Assembly (NCBI GenBank): GCA_024256245.1
Contig: JAKLZD010000141.1
Span: 1 to 9,547 of the forward strand
Direction: 5' to 3'
From: Candidatus Methylarchaceae archaeon HK01M
GTDB taxonomy: Archaea > Thermoproteota > Nitrososphaeria > Nitrososphaerales > JACAEJ01
Length of the DNA: 9,547 bases
A program made the translations under genes and the position numbers. Shown one piece after another: positions 1 to 6,870 of this stretch; positions within the stretch are counted from its first letter, which is position 1, and each line of letters starts with the position of its first letter. The notes beneath the pieces were generated by a model. That model saw only the letters and a program-made list of their open reading frames with translations. It was not told the origin of the DNA and ran no database searches.

Positions 1-951
1 ATTCCTAATGATGTAGCTATAGACTCTGATGGTAATTACATAGTAACAGAAGAGGGGGTATGCAATCTGGTCAAGATAACTCCTCAAGGTGAAAGGACGG
101 TGATATTCAACTATGAATTCGTTGATGAGACTGGACCTATAGGGGTAGCCATAGACTCCGATGGTAGTTACATAGTAACAGAATTTCATATAATAGATGG
201 TCAAACATGCAATCTGGTCAAGATAACTCCTCAAGGTGAAAGGACGGTGATATACGAATTCGATCCTGGGACTACACCTTATTGGGTAGCCATAGACTCT
301 GATGGTAATTATATAGTAACAGATTGGAGTGCAGACAATCTGGTCAAGATAACTCCTCAAGGTGAAAGGACGGTGATATACGAATTCGACCCTGGGACTG
401 GATCTCAGGGTGTAGCCATAGACTCTGATGGCAATTATATAGTAGCAGAAACTTGGGGAAACAACCTAACCAAGATAACTCCTCAAGGTGAAAGGACGGT
501 GATATACGAATTCGATAGTTTCGCAGGACCAGTAGGTGTAGCTATCTATCCAGATCTCATTCCTCCAACTGTCTATATGACCTCACCTACAGGTGGTTCT
601 GAGATAAAATCTTCAACTGTAAATGTTGTATGGACTGGTTCAGACTCCGGCTCAGGTATTGACCACTATGAAGTGAAGTTCGATGGGGGTTCATGGATCA
701 ACGTTGGAACAGCTACGAGTCATGAATTTACAGGAGTTACTGATGGAAGCCATACTATTTACGTCAAGGCTGTTGATAAAGTAGGCAACTGGAAAGAGGC
801 TATGGTCAGCTTCACTGTGAGTGCAGGGATTATATTCGGACTTGACTTGACAACCATAGCCATAATCGTTGCAGTAATTTTAGTTGTGATAGTTGTTGTA
901 GCATATCTAATTATGAGAGGACGAAGACCCCCAACTCCAATTCAAACTTGA
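1..951 (+). CDS. Beta-propeller repeat surface protein with Ig-like domain and C-terminal membrane anchor (5' end missing)
   Basis: The frame is open from base 1, so the gene begins upstream and only the last 316 residues are visible; GTG at 100 lies inside a repeat and is not the start. Residues 1-183 carry four full repeats and the start of a fifth, each built as VAIDSDGNYIV, a variable stretch, NLVKITPQGERTVIYEF and a turn. This is the pattern of SMP-30/NHL/Vgb-like propeller blades. Residues about 188-273 form an Ig-like beta-sandwich resembling domains in archaeal surface proteins (DHYEVKFDGG, DGSHTIYVKAVDKVGN). A hydrophobic helix at about 282-304 and the basic tail RGRRPPTPIQT anchor it, with the bulk outside the cell. 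Binding or adhesion is plausible, but no ligand can be read. The nearly identical repeats suggest recent expansion. Fold and topology are fairly sure; function is unknown. Confidence 0.85.
   Translation: MPNDVAIDSDGNYIVTEEGVCNLVKITPQGERTVIFNYEFVDETGPIGVAIDSDGSYIVTEFHIIDGQTCNLVKITPQGERTVIYEFDPGTTPYWVAIDSDGNYIVTDWSADNLVKITPQGERTVIYEFDPGTGSQGVAIDSDGNYIVAETWGNNLTKITPQGERTVIYEFDSFAGPVGVAIYPDLIPPTVYMTSPTGGSEIKSSTVNVVWTGSDSGSGIDHYEVKFDGGSWINVGTATSHEFTGVTDGSHTIYVKAVDKVGNWKEAMVSFTVSAGIIFGLDLTTIAIIVAVILVVIVVVAYLIMRGRRPPTPIQT
13..540 (+). repeat. Tandem in-frame repeats, 126-141 bp, encoding propeller blades
   Basis: The VAID codons begin at 13, 145, 286, 412 and 538, giving spacings of 132, 141, 126 and 126 bp, all multiples of three. 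A core of about 33 bases coding for KITPQGERTVI is identical at the DNA level in all four complete copies, including synonymous positions. Length differences lie in the variable loop before NLVK and in the turn after the core. Identity at silent sites points to recent duplication or gene conversion rather than protein selection alone. Confidence 0.9.
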
Positions 952-953
952 AG

Positions 954-1243
954 TTTCTAAACTTAGAAGAGTTTAGAACTATAATTGGAATATATCAAGA
1001 TGCCAATGCCTGCTTGTCTCTTCATGGAGAGAGATATTTGGCTGAAGTCTATTTTTAGCAGTTCAAGTTAAGAAAGGTAGTTCTCGCTAAATCAAAGATG
1101 AAGGAATGTCTTAGGAGAATCCTCTATCAGGCTTGTGAAAAAGAGAAAAGGGGAAGGTACAGAAGATCATAGGGTTAGAGAGCTTAAAGGAATGCTTCTA
1201 TCTTCGTGACGATACCATCACACTAATATTCATTCATATATAG
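954..1243 (+). pseudogene. Possible decayed coding remnant, family not recognised
   Basis: The third forward frame from 954 reads as plausible helical protein: LEEFRTIIGIYQDANACL, then RYLAEVYF, an in-frame TAG at 1056, then KMKECLRRILYQACEKEKRG and RY. The sense then appears to continue in the second frame (KIIGLESLKECFYLRDD) to a TAG at 1241. One stop and one frameshift would therefore separate three protein-like pieces. There is no start codon in a sensible position. The Leu/Arg/Glu-rich pattern with ECLRRI resembles small helical domains such as HEPN-like proteins, but that is a guess. The call rests on protein-like composition alone; it could be chance. Confidence 0.3.
955..978 (+). terminator. 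9-bp inverted repeat just after the surface-protein stop codon
   Basis: TTCTAAACT at 955-963 is followed by a six-base loop and the exact complement AGTTTAGAA at 970-978, four bases after the TGA stop. It could fold as a hairpin at the 3' end of the mRNA and act in termination or transcript stability. No T-tract follows, and archaeal termination relies mainly on U-tracts, so a terminator role is uncertain; the inverted repeat itself is plain. Confidence 0.35.
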
Positions 1244-1412
1244 TCTTCTTAAGCTGGCTTGATTCCCGAAAAGCATAATCCTCTTTTAGAACTTTATAAT
1301 CATTGAACGTAGTGTTACACAAGTTTATATACGAACTCAACGATCCAAAAATGAAAGAGGCAGTCAAAGCAGCTGTCAAACAAGAATAAATAACGAGTGT
1401 TTTTTTATTCAC
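1230..1412 (-). CDS. Short membrane ORF translationally coupled to the ABC permease, possibly a truncated third operon gene
   Basis: This 60-residue ORF begins with GTG in a GTGA overlap with the permease stop codon, the usual arrangement for translational coupling within an operon. Residues about 5-27 form one hydrophobic segment after MNKK, fitting a signal peptide or membrane anchor. The remaining residues (SSYINLCNTTFNDYKVLKED) are polar and would lie outside the cell. No family is recognised. The ORF stops at 1230, where it overlaps the end of a suspected decayed gene on the other strand, so it may be the N-terminal stump of a longer secreted subunit lost by rearrangement. It could also be a genuine small protein. 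It has no separate promoter-like box and presumably relies on the ABC promoter. Confidence 0.4.
   Translation of the reverse strand: MNKKTLVIYSCLTAALTASFIFGSLSSYINLCNTTFNDYKVLKEDYAFRESSQLKKTIYE
1393..1410 (+). terminator. T-rich tract on the + strand, possible archaeal terminator
   Basis: A run of seven Ts (GTGTTTTTTTATTC) lies at the end of the ABC permease gene, on the strand opposite to it. Archaeal RNA polymerase terminates at such U-tracts, so this could stop readthrough from the + strand genes at the left of the window before it runs antisense into the ABC operon. It is equally the lysine codons of the short ORF on the other strand, so its role is inference. Confidence 0.25.
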
Positions 1413-2323
1413 TCCTTTATCTCAGTCCTTCTGAATACGATCCATGATATTAGAAGTAGAGGCAGGGTGTAAGCAAAGGCTACCCCAAGTGCCCTTATCG
1501 TGATATCTTGTATGGAGATTATCTGGGACTCATACTGAATCACGGGTGGGATCTGACCTATATCTATCCCAACTACATATGTTACGTTTACTTGAGCATT
1601 GGGGTCGATCACAATTTGGCTGAGGATTCCACCAAGGTTGTCGGTGCCTGTAGAGAGAGACAAAGGTGGAAGGGTCCCCATCACTTGACCACTCTGACCG
1701 GCACTCGGAACGTAGTCTGCTATCCAAGCATATCCCCCAAAAGTTCCAAGAACCCCAACTGTAATTCCCAGACCTATAAGAATACCAAAGGAGCCCAAGG
1801 CTGCTATTATCGAGCTTTTAGAAACGGAACCTAAGAAGAAGACTATCGACAAGTAGACAAGAGTAGCGAGTAATATCCCAAGGATCAGAATCGGAGAGAA
1901 GATCATGTATTCTTGGGGGCCGTAGACTAAATATGACAACGCCAGACCGATTACGTCAAGGATCACGTAGGCGACTGTCAGTATTATAAGAGCAGCAACT
2001 GCCTTAGCCAGAAAGATCAGGGACCTAGAGATAGGCTTGGAGAAGAGGATTTGGGCTCTTCCATGCTCGAATTCTTCAGAGATCGAGTTCATCCCTACAG
2101 CTATTGCGAATAAAAATAAGAAGAAGCCTGGTGGGGAGGATAGTGCTCTGTAAGGGTCTTGTTGAATCTCTTGACCAGCTGTGTAAGAAAGGATGTAAGG
2201 AACGATGAAGGTAAGTATCTGGACGGCCAAGACGATCAGCAAGATCGCTTGGAACTTCCTCTTCCTAAAGTTCCAGAGAAGCTCATATTTTAAAATGGCT
2301 CTAAACCTGCCCAAACCCCTCAC
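1409..2323 (-). CDS. ABC-2 type transporter permease
   Basis: Membrane subunit of the ABC exporter whose ATPase is encoded immediately upstream, 10 bases away. The 304-residue protein begins with a cytoplasmic basic stretch (RFRAILKYELLWNFRKRK). It has six likely membrane helices at about 25-46, 66-80, 102-133, 143-165, 171-195 and 277-297. The segment EEFEHGRAQILFSKPISR at about 83-100, after helix 2, is the cytoplasmic coupling motif typical of ABC-2 (DrrB/NatB-like) permeases. A long polar loop at about 196-275 before the last helix should face outside and may recognise a substrate or partner. The substrate cannot be read; drugs, lipids, polysaccharide and ions are all possible for the family. 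The start is GTG inside an AGGTGA motif; TTG three codons later, 5-6 bases after that motif, is an alternative. Confidence 0.9.
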   Translation of the reverse strand: MRGLGRFRAILKYELLWNFRKRKFQAILLIVLAVQILTFIVPYILSYTAGQEIQQDPYRALSSPPGFFLFLFAIAVGMNSISEEFEHGRAQILFSKPISRSLIFLAKAVAALIILTVAYVILDVIGLALSYLVYGPQEYMIFSPILILGILLATLVYLSIVFFLGSVSKSSIIAALGSFGILIGLGITVGVLGTFGGYAWIADYVPSAGQSGQVMGTLPPLSLSTGTDNLGGILSQIVIDPNAQVNVTYVVGIDIGQIPPVIQYESQIISIQDITIRALGVAFAYTLPLLLISWIVFRRTEIKE

Positions 2324-2333
2324 CTTTCTAAGG

Positions 2334-3269
2334 TCAAGTCCTCCCCTTTATAAGCTCCAAGAAGAGCTCTTCAAGATTCCTTTCATCTACCCTCATGCCT
2401 ATTATAAGACCTCCAGCGTCTAAGATGGTCCTCGATACATCAGCCCTAAAATCTCCAGTCTTTGAGCAGAGGATTTGAACTTTATCGCCTTCCCGCTTTA
2501 CTTCCTCTACGAAGTTCAAACCTTCCAATGCCTTCACGATATCGTCCGATACCTTCTCTAGCTGGACAGTGATCTTGTTAGATTCGGAAAGCTTTTCGAG
2601 GAGGGTCGGGATACTTCCCTCTATCATCTTCGACCCCCTGTTGATGACTGTAACATGAGAGCAGATCTGTTGAACCTCATTTAATAGATGCGACGAAAGA
2701 AAGACGGTTCTCCCCTCAGATGATATCTTCTTGATTATCCCCCTGACCTCGACCATGCCAACAGGGTCAAGACCGAGACTCGGCTCATCTAAGATTACAA
2801 GCTCAGGATCTCCAATCAAGGCTTGAGCCAAGCCCAACCTCTGCTGCATCCCTTTACTGTAATGAGCGATTCGGTCCTCTGCTCTATCACTCAATCCGAC
2901 CATCTCTAGCAATCTTTTTGCTGAATCGGATCTTTCTTTTTTTGGGAGGCCATATATGTCACCATATATCTCCAGAAGTTCTCGCCCTTTAAGGAAGAAC
3001 GGAAGCTTTGGAAGTTCAGGCATATAGCCTATCCTCCTTCTTATATCAATTCTTTTACCGCCACCTTCAAACCCCAATACTCGAATGGAACCTGCATTGG
3101 GCTTTAAGAGCCCAAGAAGAAGCTTGATGGTTGTAGTCTTTCCCGCTCCATTTGGACCAAGGAAGCCATGAACCGTTCCAGTTACAACCTTAAGATCGAG
3201 GCCGGCCACTGCTGTAATCCTTCCAAAGATTTTGGACAAGCAAACGGTCTCTATTGCGAATTCGGTCAT
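2334..3269 (-). CDS. ABC transporter ATP-binding protein (DrrA/NatA-like)
   Basis: Drives export through the adjoining ABC-2 permease by ATP hydrolysis at the inner membrane face. Counting from the upstream TTG at 3284, it shows Walker A GPNGAGKTT at 43-51, signature YSKGMQQRLGLAQAL at 142-156, Walker B plus D-loop LVILDEPSLGLDP at 162-174, and the switch histidine in SSHLL at 197-201. The Q-loop region reads IGYMPE, with Glu in place of Gln, as is common in DrrA-type proteins. A C-terminal domain of about 90 residues (from about 225) follows, as in DrrA/CcmA-like ATPases. I place the start at ATG 3269 (311 residues): the TATA-like box at 3296-3304 predicts transcription beginning near 3274, so the TTG at 3284 would lie outside the mRNA. 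Confidence 0.93.
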   Translation of the reverse strand: MTEFAIETVCLSKIFGRITAVAGLDLKVVTGTVHGFLGPNGAGKTTTIKLLLGLLKPNAGSIRVLGFEGGGKRIDIRRRIGYMPELPKLPFFLKGRELLEIYGDIYGLPKKERSDSAKRLLEMVGLSDRAEDRIAHYSKGMQQRLGLAQALIGDPELVILDEPSLGLDPVGMVEVRGIIKKISSEGRTVFLSSHLLNEVQQICSHVTVINRGSKMIEGSIPTLLEKLSESNKITVQLEKVSDDIVKALEGLNFVEEVKREGDKVQILCSKTGDFRADVSRTILDAGGLIIGMRVDERNLEELFLELIKGRT

Positions 3270-3295
3270 AACCGTCGTATTCAACAGAATTCATG

Positions 3296-3304
3296 TATTT
3301 AAAT
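3296..3304 (-). promoter_or_regulatory. TATA-like box of the ABC operon
   Basis: Reading on the minus strand, ATTTAAATA matches the archaeal TATA consensus. Transcription expected about 25 bases downstream, near 3274, gives an almost leaderless mRNA for ATG 3269. The same TTTAAATA core recurs before the Cys-rich gene at 8919-8928. The assignment rests on sequence and spacing only. Confidence 0.6.
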
Positions 3305-3329
3305 CCTATAGTCGAATAACATTACATTA

Positions 3330-3968
3330 CTATAATTCCTTTTGAAAGTTAACAGTATAACAGAAGAGATTGCCATGGTATTCTATTAGGCTGAACCCAG
3401 ACCCTTCAACGAGATTGCTGAGAGTTCTTCTCATAAGATAGTGAGGATCAGGGAGGAATTCTGTGACCGACAACAGCCCACTGAGCTTCAGTACTCGATT
3501 CAGTTCCTTGAGAGCAGTTTCTTTGTCTGGAATCTCCCCCATGACAGTAACCATGAAGGCAAGCTCGAAGACTTCATCCTTGAAGGGCAGATTCTGGGCA
3601 TCAGCCTTGATCAACATAAGGTTCTCGATCTTACCTTCTTTGATCTTTCCTCTAACTTTGTCGATGGCCAGACTTTGAAGATCTAATGCATGAACTTCTC
3701 CTTCTTTTATGATTTCTGTTGCCTTGACCGTGTAAAAGCCAGTTCCACAACCAACTTCAAGGACTTTCTGTCTAGATTTAAGACCAGACCTTTTCAGCAA
3801 CTCTTCCCCTTTTACAACAGCGTCTCTGAGCGGGATATCGAGTATTCTAAGAAGGGGTGAGGGAATTGGGGATGGATGGAACTTTGCCCATATGCGGACA
3901 ACTATCTGAAACGTAAGCAATATCAATAATATTATGATTAATAGAGACCAAAGGTCCAGTCCTTTCAC
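3330..3968 (-). CDS. Membrane-anchored class I SAM-dependent methyltransferase
   Basis: Transfers a methyl group from S-adenosylmethionine; the acceptor is not identifiable. Of 212 residues, about 8-27 form a single N-terminal membrane helix, followed by the linker FHPSPIPSPLLRILDIPLRD seen in membrane-linked UbiE-like enzymes of archaea and bacteria. The Rossmann domain has motif I VLEVGCGTGFYT at 69-80, the acidic residue after strand 2 (HALDL, Asp96), the adenine-contact region ADAQNLPF at 122-129, and the strand-4 motif FELAFMVTVMGEI at 134-146. These place it among Methyltransf_11/31-type enzymes acting on lipids, quinones or other small molecules near the membrane. GTG at 3968 is the only sensible start and sits inside AAGGTGA. 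It ends 61 bases before the ABC ATPase ATG, which has its own promoter-like box. Confidence 0.88.
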   Translation of the reverse strand: MKGLDLWSLLIIILLILLTFQIVVRIWAKFHPSPIPSPLLRILDIPLRDAVVKGEELLKRSGLKSRQKVLEVGCGTGFYTVKATEIIKEGEVHALDLQSLAIDKVRGKIKEGKIENLMLIKADAQNLPFKDEVFELAFMVTVMGEIPDKETALKELNRVLKLSGLLSVTEFLPDPHYLMRRTLSNLVEGSGFSLIEYHGNLFCYTVNFQKEL

Positions 3969-4000
3969 CTTGATTATTGTGTAGAGAACTATGCATAATC

Positions 4001-4008
4001 ATAATAAA
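4001..4008 (-). promoter_or_regulatory. TATA-like box of the methyltransferase gene
   Basis: TTTATTAT on the minus strand lies 33-40 bases ahead of the GTG start at 3968, predicting an mRNA start near 3978 and a leader of about 10 bases. The region is AT-rich and other boxes are possible, so this is tentative. Confidence 0.35.
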
Positions 4009-4083
4009 CTCTTCTCTAAAGACTTCTACTCTATACAACTATCTAATTATTTGGGGATAGGGTGAAGAGAAGAAGGTTTACTG

Positions 4084-6738
4084 CTACAGAAATCCTCTCT
4101 TTACCTTTTTTCCTCCCTTCCCTATGAGTTCGATCGATGCTATTAAAGCGAAAAGAGGAGTACAAAAGAGAAGTATTGTGAGCCATGAATTTAGACTCAA
4201 GGCTTCTGTCTGGAATATGATATCCAAAAAAGGAGATTGGACTATAAAGATCTGGGCCAAGAGTGTAGCAACTACCGATATGTATAGCATCTTATTTTCT
4301 AACAGACTTGCTCTAAGATAGCTTCTAAAGACGTAGACTACAAAGATTTCAGATACAACCAAGTAGGTGAAGACCATGGTTCTAGCGTAAGTCTCCCCTA
4401 GTGGTAACGCACCCTCGAAGATGTATATAGATGCAGGGGTTATGATAAAGGTGATTATGCCCATCACAAGGATATCCTTTCTCGATATTATACCTTTGGA
4501 AGGGTTGATTGGAGGTCTATCCATAACTCGAGGGGTCACTCTATCGAAGGCTAGAGCAAGAATCGGCATCCCATCTGTAACGAGGTTTATCCAAAGAAGG
4601 TGAATAGGTAAAAGAGGCAGTATGTGACCCAAGACTAGAGCGTACGTTATTATAAGTATCTCAGCAAGGTTAGCAGAGAGGAGGGAGAAAGTTGCCTTCT
4701 TTATATTGTCGAATATCCCTCTGCCATCCTCTACAGCCCTTTCTATTGTAGAGAAGTTGTCATCGAGGAGAACTAGGTCGGATGCCTCTCTAGCAACCTC
4801 GGTACCTCTCTTACCCATGGCAACTCCAACATGGGCTGCCTTCAGGGCAGGAGCATCGTTCACACCATCACCCGTCATCGCTATGTAATGTCTTTTGAGC
4901 TTGTATGCCTCGACTATCTTCATCTTATGCTCTGGAGACACCCTTGCAAAGACAGAAATCTTGTCCAACTTGGTATCTATCTCTTCATCACTCATCTCTT
5001 CAAATTCATCAGAAGACACCACCTCTTCTCCCTCTTCCAAGATGCTGAGCTCCTTTGCTATCGATCTTGCAGTTATTTTGCTATCCCCTGTGAGCATGAC
5101 GACCTTTACACCAGAATTCTTCAGCTTTTGAACAGAATCTAAGACTCCCTCTCTAGGCTCGTCCCTCATACCAACCAATGCCAGAAAAGTAAGTTCATCT
5201 TCTACTTCATCTACTTGTATAGACTTTGGAATTTCATCCAATTTCCTATAGGCCATGGCTAGAACCCTGATCCCTTGCTCCGCTAGCCTCGCCTCTTCAG
5301 CCTCTATCTTCGACCTGGTCTTTTCATCTAAAATCTGTTCCCCTTCAGATGTCTCGAATATCGTGCATCTCGGTACGACAGTCTCAGGAGCACCCTTGAC
5401 ACAGATCGTCTTGAAGCGTGGTGAAGAGTGGATAGTGCTCATCCTCTTCCTATCAGAGTCGAAAGGGATCTTATGATCCATAGGGTAAGACTTTAACAGA
5501 TCAGCCTTCTTAAGACCCAAATCCTCTCCATACCTTAAGAGGGCAACTTCTGTAGGGTCGCCTATGGCAACCGATCTTTCTCCGTCGTCATATATCTCGG
5601 CATCGTTGCACAAGATGCCTACAGCTAAAGCCTTAAGTCCAACATCATTTCCTTCGAAAAGACTGGTTTTAGGGTCTGAGGTAGATGGGCTTCCTAAAGT
5701 CACAACTTCCTTGACTACAAGTTGGTTCTTCGTCAAAGTCCCTGTTTTGTCTGAGCAAACCACTGTGCATGAGCCCAGTGCTTCGACAGATGAAAGGCGC
5801 CTTACAACTGCATTCCTTGATGCCATCCTCCTCACACCTAAAGCGAGCATCGAAGTCACTACAACAGGAAGGCCTTCAGGAACGGCTGCAACCGCCATAG
5901 TAGCGGCGTAAAGTATAGCTGCCCCGATATCCGTACCTATAAGAAGATTCTGAAAGAAGAGGAAGGCTATAATTACACCGAATATTATTGAGATATGAAG
6001 AGATAATCTTCTTATACGGATTTCTAGCGGAGTCGTCTCACTCTTCTTTTCTATGAGAGCAGATATTTTACCTAGCTCTGTATTCATCCCTGTCCCTACG
6101 ATCACGCCCGATCCACTACCCATGGTAGCCAAAGTACCTGTGAAGAGCATGTTAACTCTAGAGTAAACAGGGGTTTTTCTTTCGAGTATGGCACCACTCC
6201 TCTTCGAGACGGGTAAGGATTCACCTGTGAAGGTTGACTCATCGACTTGAAGGTTATAATCAGATATGAGATAGATGTCGGCAGGTATCTTATCACCAGC
6301 GTCTATCTCAACAATATCGCCAGGTACTAGTTCAGAGGCGTTCACAGTCCTCAAAGCCCCCTCTCTAGTGACTTTAGCCTTGATTGGAGAGAGCTTCTTT
6401 AGAGCTTCAAGTGCACTTTCAGCCTTTCTCTCAAGTATCGTTCCTAAGACGATCATAACTCCTACAAGTATGATTATCAAAGATGAATCGAGAGGATTCT
6501 CATAAGAAAGTAAAGCGGCAACCGTCAGTATCCATATGAAAGGGTTCTTGAGTTGAGAGAGAATTATTCGGGACGTACCCCTACGAGCCTTAGATTCGAT
6601 CTCGTTCGGACCATATTTGGTCAATCTCTCAGATGCTTCGCTCGAGCTTAGCCCATCTATTCTTGATCCTAAGCTAGTTAAGACGCCGTCTAAGCTGATA
6701 GAATGCCAGTCATCACTTCTGTTGCTTGAATCGGGCAT
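4084..6738 (-). CDS. P-type (P2A, SERCA-like) cation-transporting ATPase, probable Ca2+ pump
   Basis: Pumps a cation, most likely calcium, out of the cytoplasm using a phospho-aspartate intermediate. Numbering from GTG 6789 (901 residues): cation ATPase N-domain 28-64, TGES actuator loop 188-191, PEGLP in helix M4 304-308, phosphorylated Asp347 in DKTGT, nucleotide-domain KGAPE 465-469, TGD 567-569, GDGVNDAPAL 640-649. Ten membrane helices are expected. Residues aligning with SERCA calcium ligands are all present: Glu305 (M4), Asn707 and Glu710 (M5), Asn735, Thr738 and Asp739 (M6), Glu814 (M8). Asn735, where Na/K-ATPases have Asp, argues for calcium. I prefer ATG 6738 (884 residues): a TATA-like box at 6771-6780 would put the mRNA start near 6750, and the family lacks the hydrophobic leader that the GTG start would add. 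It is divergent from the HTH-CBS gene. Confidence 0.95.
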   Translation of the reverse strand: MPDSSNRSDDWHSISLDGVLTSLGSRIDGLSSSEASERLTKYGPNEIESKARRGTSRIILSQLKNPFIWILTVAALLSYENPLDSSLIIILVGVMIVLGTILERKAESALEALKKLSPIKAKVTREGALRTVNASELVPGDIVEIDAGDKIPADIYLISDYNLQVDESTFTGESLPVSKRSGAILERKTPVYSRVNMLFTGTLATMGSGSGVIVGTGMNTELGKISALIEKKSETTPLEIRIRRLSLHISIIFGVIIAFLFFQNLLIGTDIGAAILYAATMAVAAVPEGLPVVVTSMLALGVRRMASRNAVVRRLSSVEALGSCTVVCSDKTGTLTKNQLVVKEVVTLGSPSTSDPKTSLFEGNDVGLKALAVGILCNDAEIYDDGERSVAIGDPTEVALLRYGEDLGLKKADLLKSYPMDHKIPFDSDRKRMSTIHSSPRFKTICVKGAPETVVPRCTIFETSEGEQILDEKTRSKIEAEEARLAEQGIRVLAMAYRKLDEIPKSIQVDEVEDELTFLALVGMRDEPREGVLDSVQKLKNSGVKVVMLTGDSKITARSIAKELSILEEGEEVVSSDEFEEMSDEEIDTKLDKISVFARVSPEHKMKIVEAYKLKRHYIAMTGDGVNDAPALKAAHVGVAMGKRGTEVAREASDLVLLDDNFSTIERAVEDGRGIFDNIKKATFSLLSANLAEILIITYALVLGHILPLLPIHLLWINLVTDGMPILALAFDRVTPRVMDRPPINPSKGIISRKDILVMGIITFIITPASIYIFEGALPLGETYARTMVFTYLVVSEIFVVYVFRSYLRASLLENKMLYISVVATLLAQIFIVQSPFLDIIFQTEALSLNSWLTILLFCTPLFALIASIELIGKGGKKVKRGFL

Positions 6739-6770
6739 GGCTGAGCCAAGTGAAAGAACCAGAAGCAAGA

Positions 6771-6780
6771 TAATAAATTT
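6771..6780 (-). promoter_or_regulatory. TATA-like box of the P-type ATPase gene
   Basis: AAATTTATTA on the minus strand predicts transcription near 6750 and a leader of about 12 bases before ATG 6738. A second A/T box at 6810-6817 (TTTTATTT) would instead give a leaderless mRNA starting at GTG 6789, so promoter choice and gene start are linked. The first is preferred because it gives an ATG start and a normal N-terminus. Confidence 0.45.
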
Positions 6781-6838
6781 TTTATCCACTCAAAGATTCA
6801 TTTCAAATCAAATAAAACGACTTCCAATTACAAAAAGA

Positions 6839-6846
6839 ATAATAAA
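6839..6846 (+). promoter_or_regulatory. Weak TATA-like box of the HTH-CBS gene
   Basis: AATAATAA lies 25-32 bases before ATG 6871, so the mRNA would begin at or just before the start codon. No Shine-Dalgarno sequence precedes the ATG, which fits a leaderless transcript. The whole intergenic stretch is A/T-rich, so the exact box is uncertain. Confidence 0.3.
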
Positions 6847-6870
6847 GAAAAAAGATTATTCATTTGATAC

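Noticed and set aside
13..540. Possible CRISPR array from regular repeats at the left end
   Set aside because: Repeats are 126-141 bp, in frame, and encode propeller blades; repeat and spacer sizes do not fit CRISPR.
1508..1834. 108-residue plus-strand ORF opposite the ABC permease
   Set aside because: It lies wholly antisense to a well-supported gene, and its composition has no recognisable domain.
3847..4038. 63-residue minus-strand ORF overlapping the methyltransferase start
   Set aside because: It overlaps the conserved N-terminal helix and linker of the methyltransferase in another frame and has no family-like features.
5564..5911. 115-residue plus-strand ORF opposite the P-type ATPase
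   Set aside because: Antisense shadow of a gene with complete catalytic motifs; Ser/Thr-rich reading with no domain signal.
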